The position numbers were made by a program, and so were the translations under genes. 5,893 nucleotides of DNA, taken from assembly GCA_027490345.1 (NCBI GenBank), contig JAIXYF010000185.1:1-5893 (forward strand). The letters are read 5' to 3'. The notes below the pieces were generated by a model, which saw nothing but the letters and a program-made list of their open reading frames with translations, had not been told where the DNA came from and did no database searches. This DNA comes from Novosphingobium sp. Lineage in GTDB: Bacteria > Pseudomonadota > Alphaproteobacteria > Sphingomonadales > Sphingomonadaceae. This document shows, piece after piece, positions 4,379 to 5,893 of this stretch; position 1 is the stretch's first letter, and every line of letters starts with the position of its first letter.

Positions 4379-5662
4379 CTACTTGCGGATGCTGAGCGCA
4401 CCGGCCCCTTGCGTCACCCGCCAGCCCTGCGCGCGCAGCGCCGCGGCCAGCGCGTCGATTTCGCCCGCAAAGGTTACGCGCATCACCGAAGTGCCGCCGA
4501 TGGCAAGGCTCGTGGTCGCCGCTTCCTTCACGCCCTCCACCCGGCGCAGCGCGCCCAGCGCCGCATCCACCGCAGCGCCGTCCGGCGTCACGAACTGCAC
4601 CGTAACTACCACTGTCGGCACGGCCGCAGCCGTTGCCGCAGCATCTGGCCCAGCTGCCGCAACCGTCGCCGCGGGCGAAGGTCCCAGCTTGGCCACAATG
4701 CTTTCGACCAGCGCAGGATCGAGATCGGGCCGCATCGAAAGCGAGGGATCGGGCGCCAGCTGCCCCGCCGCCAGTGCGCCTGCATAGAGCCCGTCGAGCC
4801 GGGCAATCGCCTCGGCCAGCATCGCGGGCAGCTTGTCTTCGTTCTGCGCGGTCAGCTCGAAGCTGCCGATAAAGCGGTTGTCCGGCCCCTGCCGCGCGGT
4901 GAATGTGCCGCGCACCGGCCCGCCCGGCCACAGCCGCTCCAGCTTTGCCATCGGCATGATCACGTCCGCCGCACCAAACGAATCGAGCACCAGCCGCCAC
5001 CAGTTGCGGCTGCGGCGGCTCACCTGCCCCGCTGTCAGCAGCAGCGATTCCGCGCCCGCACCGCTGGGACGCACATAATCGATCACGCTCACCCCGGTGC
5101 GATATTCGGCCCAGGCCTTCTGCCAGGGCGTGCGCGTTTCGAAAACCGAGGCCGTGCCGCCCTGAATCAGCACCGGGATCACCAGCATGGGCGCTGAACG
5201 CGCGATCTGGCCCTGCATGCCCAGATAGCCGCTGGTCCGTGTGCGATCAAAGATCACGCCCAGCCGCGCAATATAGCGGCGCGGCCCGATCTGCTCATGC
5301 TCCACCACCACGGCGGAAACCATGCCCTCGATCGTGCCATCATCCAGACTGGGCGCGCTGCCACCACCTAGGCCGTTGGACTTCCACAGCTTTTCCCACG
5401 CCAGCCGCTGCGCCGCTTTCCAGCCATTGGCGCGCGCGTCCTCGGCCGATTTGCCGCTGACATTGACCTCGATCCCGGTCATTTCATAATCGCCGTTGCT
5501 GGCAATCGGCGCGATCCCGCGGTCGCCCTCGATCTGCGCATAGATCGCCGCGCCTCCGCCCGCCAAGAGCAGGCCCAGCCCCGCGAGCAGCGCAAGCCGG
5601 GCCTTTCGCGGCAAGTCAGGCCAAGGCGTCAGGTTCGGCAAAGTCGGGCGCAAGGCGGCCAA
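4379..5662 (-). CDS. Membrane-anchored DUF2066/HMA-like protein of unknown function
   Basis: The 427-residue product starts with a short Pro-rich, Arg/Lys-containing cytoplasmic segment. One hydrophobic helix (about 21-42, ARLALLAGLGLLLAGGGAAI onwards) serves as a signal anchor, leaving the rest probably periplasmic. Residues about 55-300 resemble DUF2066 proteins: EVNVSGKSAEDARANGW at 65-81, an AWEKLW helix, a strand RRYIARLGVIFD, and a later segment with WWRLVLDSFGAADVIMP (221-237). An Ala/Pro linker (329-348) leads to a C-terminal beta-alpha-beta-beta-alpha-beta stretch (350-427, TVVVTVQFVTP to GALSIRK) that looks like a heavy-metal-associated fold but has no CxxC, so metal binding is doubtful. 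No ATG occurs before residue 61; a TTG at 5662 with GGAG 5 bases upstream is the best start. It is the first gene of the unit with hda and is divergent from purM. The domain calls are by resemblance; no activity can be assigned. Confidence 0.75.
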   Translation of the reverse strand: MAALRPTLPNLTPWPDLPRKARLALLAGLGLLLAGGGAAIYAQIEGDRGIAPIASNGDYEMTGIEVNVSGKSAEDARANGWKAAQRLAWEKLWKSNGLGGGSAPSLDDGTIEGMVSAVVVEHEQIGPRRYIARLGVIFDRTRTSGYLGMQGQIARSAPMLVIPVLIQGGTASVFETRTPWQKAWAEYRTGVSVIDYVRPSGAGAESLLLTAGQVSRRSRNWWRLVLDSFGAADVIMPMAKLERLWPGGPVRGTFTARQGPDNRFIGSFELTAQNEDKLPAMLAEAIARLDGLYAGALAAGQLAPDPSLSMRPDLDPALVESIVAKLGPSPAATVAAAGPDAAATAAAVPTVVVTVQFVTPDGAAVDAALGALRRVEGVKEAATTSLAIGGTSVMRVTFAGEIDALAAALRAQGWRVTQGAGALSIRK

Positions 5663-5767
5663 GGGAACTCCATGTGCGGACGCGTGTGTGCGCTGATCGT
5701 CGGCTGGCTGCGCTTTTGCCCAAAGGCAAGTGGAAATCCAAGCAGGAAAGCGCTAGGCGCCTCCCCC
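5663..5767. promoter_or_regulatory. Divergent intergenic region between the membrane-protein gene and purM
   Basis: These 105 bases must hold the promoters for both directions. On the minus strand GGAG (plus 5668-5671) lies 5 bases before the TTG start of the membrane-protein gene and decides that start. On the purM side the Shine-Dalgarno is weak: AGGAAAG (5744-5750) is 17 bases from the ATG. A small inverted repeat TTGCC-CAAA-GGCAA (5716-5729) sits mid-region. I see no clear -35/-10 pair and nothing long enough for a purine riboswitch. Confidence 0.5.
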
Positions 5768-5893
5768 ATGGCTTCCAATGATGAAACAAAGCAGTCCTAT
5801 TCCTACGCCAAGGCTGGGGTAGACATCGCTGCCGGCAATGCGCTGGTAAAGGCAATCGGCCCCCTCGCGCGTGCCACCGCCCGCCCCGGCGCC
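5768..5893 (+). CDS. purM: Phosphoribosylformylglycinamidine cyclo-ligase, N-terminal part (cut by window end)
   Basis: PurM (AIR synthetase, EC 6.3.3.1) closes the imidazole ring of 5-aminoimidazole ribotide with ATP, the fifth step of purine synthesis. Only 42 codons are visible. They contain the characteristic N-terminus SYSYAKAGVDIAAGNALVKA (about residues 10-29), matching the Y-x-x-AGVD-x-x-AGN signature of the family, then IGPLARATARPG. The ATG at 5768 puts this motif at the usual distance from the start. The gene runs rightward, divergent from the DUF2066/HMA-like gene, an order I associate with sphingomonad genomes. The active-site and ATP-binding parts lie outside the window. Confidence 0.92.
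   Translation, partial: MASNDETKQSYSYAKAGVDIAAGNALVKAIGPLARATARPGA

Noticed and set aside
3890..5197. Long 435-codon open frame on the plus strand opposite hda and the membrane-protein gene
   Set aside because: It spans two well-supported genes and their junction and reads as Arg/His/Gln-rich shadow protein without any motif.
5663..5767. Purine riboswitch before purM
   Set aside because: The region is only 105 bases, shared by two divergent genes, and shows no conserved three-way junction pattern; only a 5-base hairpin is present.
5616..5855. 79-codon minus-strand frame crossing the purM start
   Set aside because: It overlaps the purM N-terminus and the membrane-protein start, and its His/Arg/Trp-rich sequence has no motif.
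1..5893. CRISPR array, insertion sequence, prophage or defence system
   Set aside because: No direct repeat series, transposase, integrase, tRNA or terminal repeats were seen; all substantial coding regions are explained by housekeeping or conserved families.

Overview
The window looks like an ordinary housekeeping stretch of chromosome from a high-GC alphaproteobacterium, most likely of the Sphingomonadales (Novosphingobium/Sphingomonas/Erythrobacter-like). The order assignment is inference. It rests on a DUF2794 gene (a family I know from Alphaproteobacteria) just downstream of a serine acetyltransferase, an Hda-type DnaA regulator following a membrane-anchored DUF2066/HMA-like protein, that protein gene divergent from purM, and strongly GC-rich third codon positions throughout.

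Left part, rightward (188-2294): a short non-coding leader with a 26-bp AT-rich imperfect palindrome at the left edge and a perfect 14-bp GC hairpin. It is followed by ilvE (type II branched-chain aminotransferase) and, 82 bases on, a short-chain dehydrogenase resembling the (3R)-hydroxyacyl-CoA dehydrogenase domain of multifunctional enzyme type 2. The first enzyme closes Ile/Leu/Val synthesis and the second probably acts on acyl-CoA intermediates.

Middle part, leftward (2299-3688): cysE (serine O-acetyltransferase, first step of cysteine synthesis), then a DUF2794 protein, then a roughly 102-residue lipoprotein. The three are packed with a 2-base gap and a 4-base start/stop overlap. The lipoprotein gene converges on the dehydrogenase gene with only 4 bases between the stop codons, and a long bulged hairpin spans the junction.

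Right part, leftward (3746-5662): a membrane-anchored DUF2066/HMA-like protein, then hda 6 bases downstream. Hda should bind the sliding clamp and stimulate hydrolysis of DnaA-bound ATP. The first 42 codons of purM (purine synthesis) diverge rightward from a 105-base spacer and run off the window end.

No CRISPR array, insertion sequence, phage gene, toxin-antitoxin pair, tRNA or rRNA was seen. I found no convincing undescribed system. The points most worth a second look are the conserved-looking pairing of hda with an uncharacterised membrane protein, the small lipoprotein with its TTG start, and several intergenic inverted repeats.
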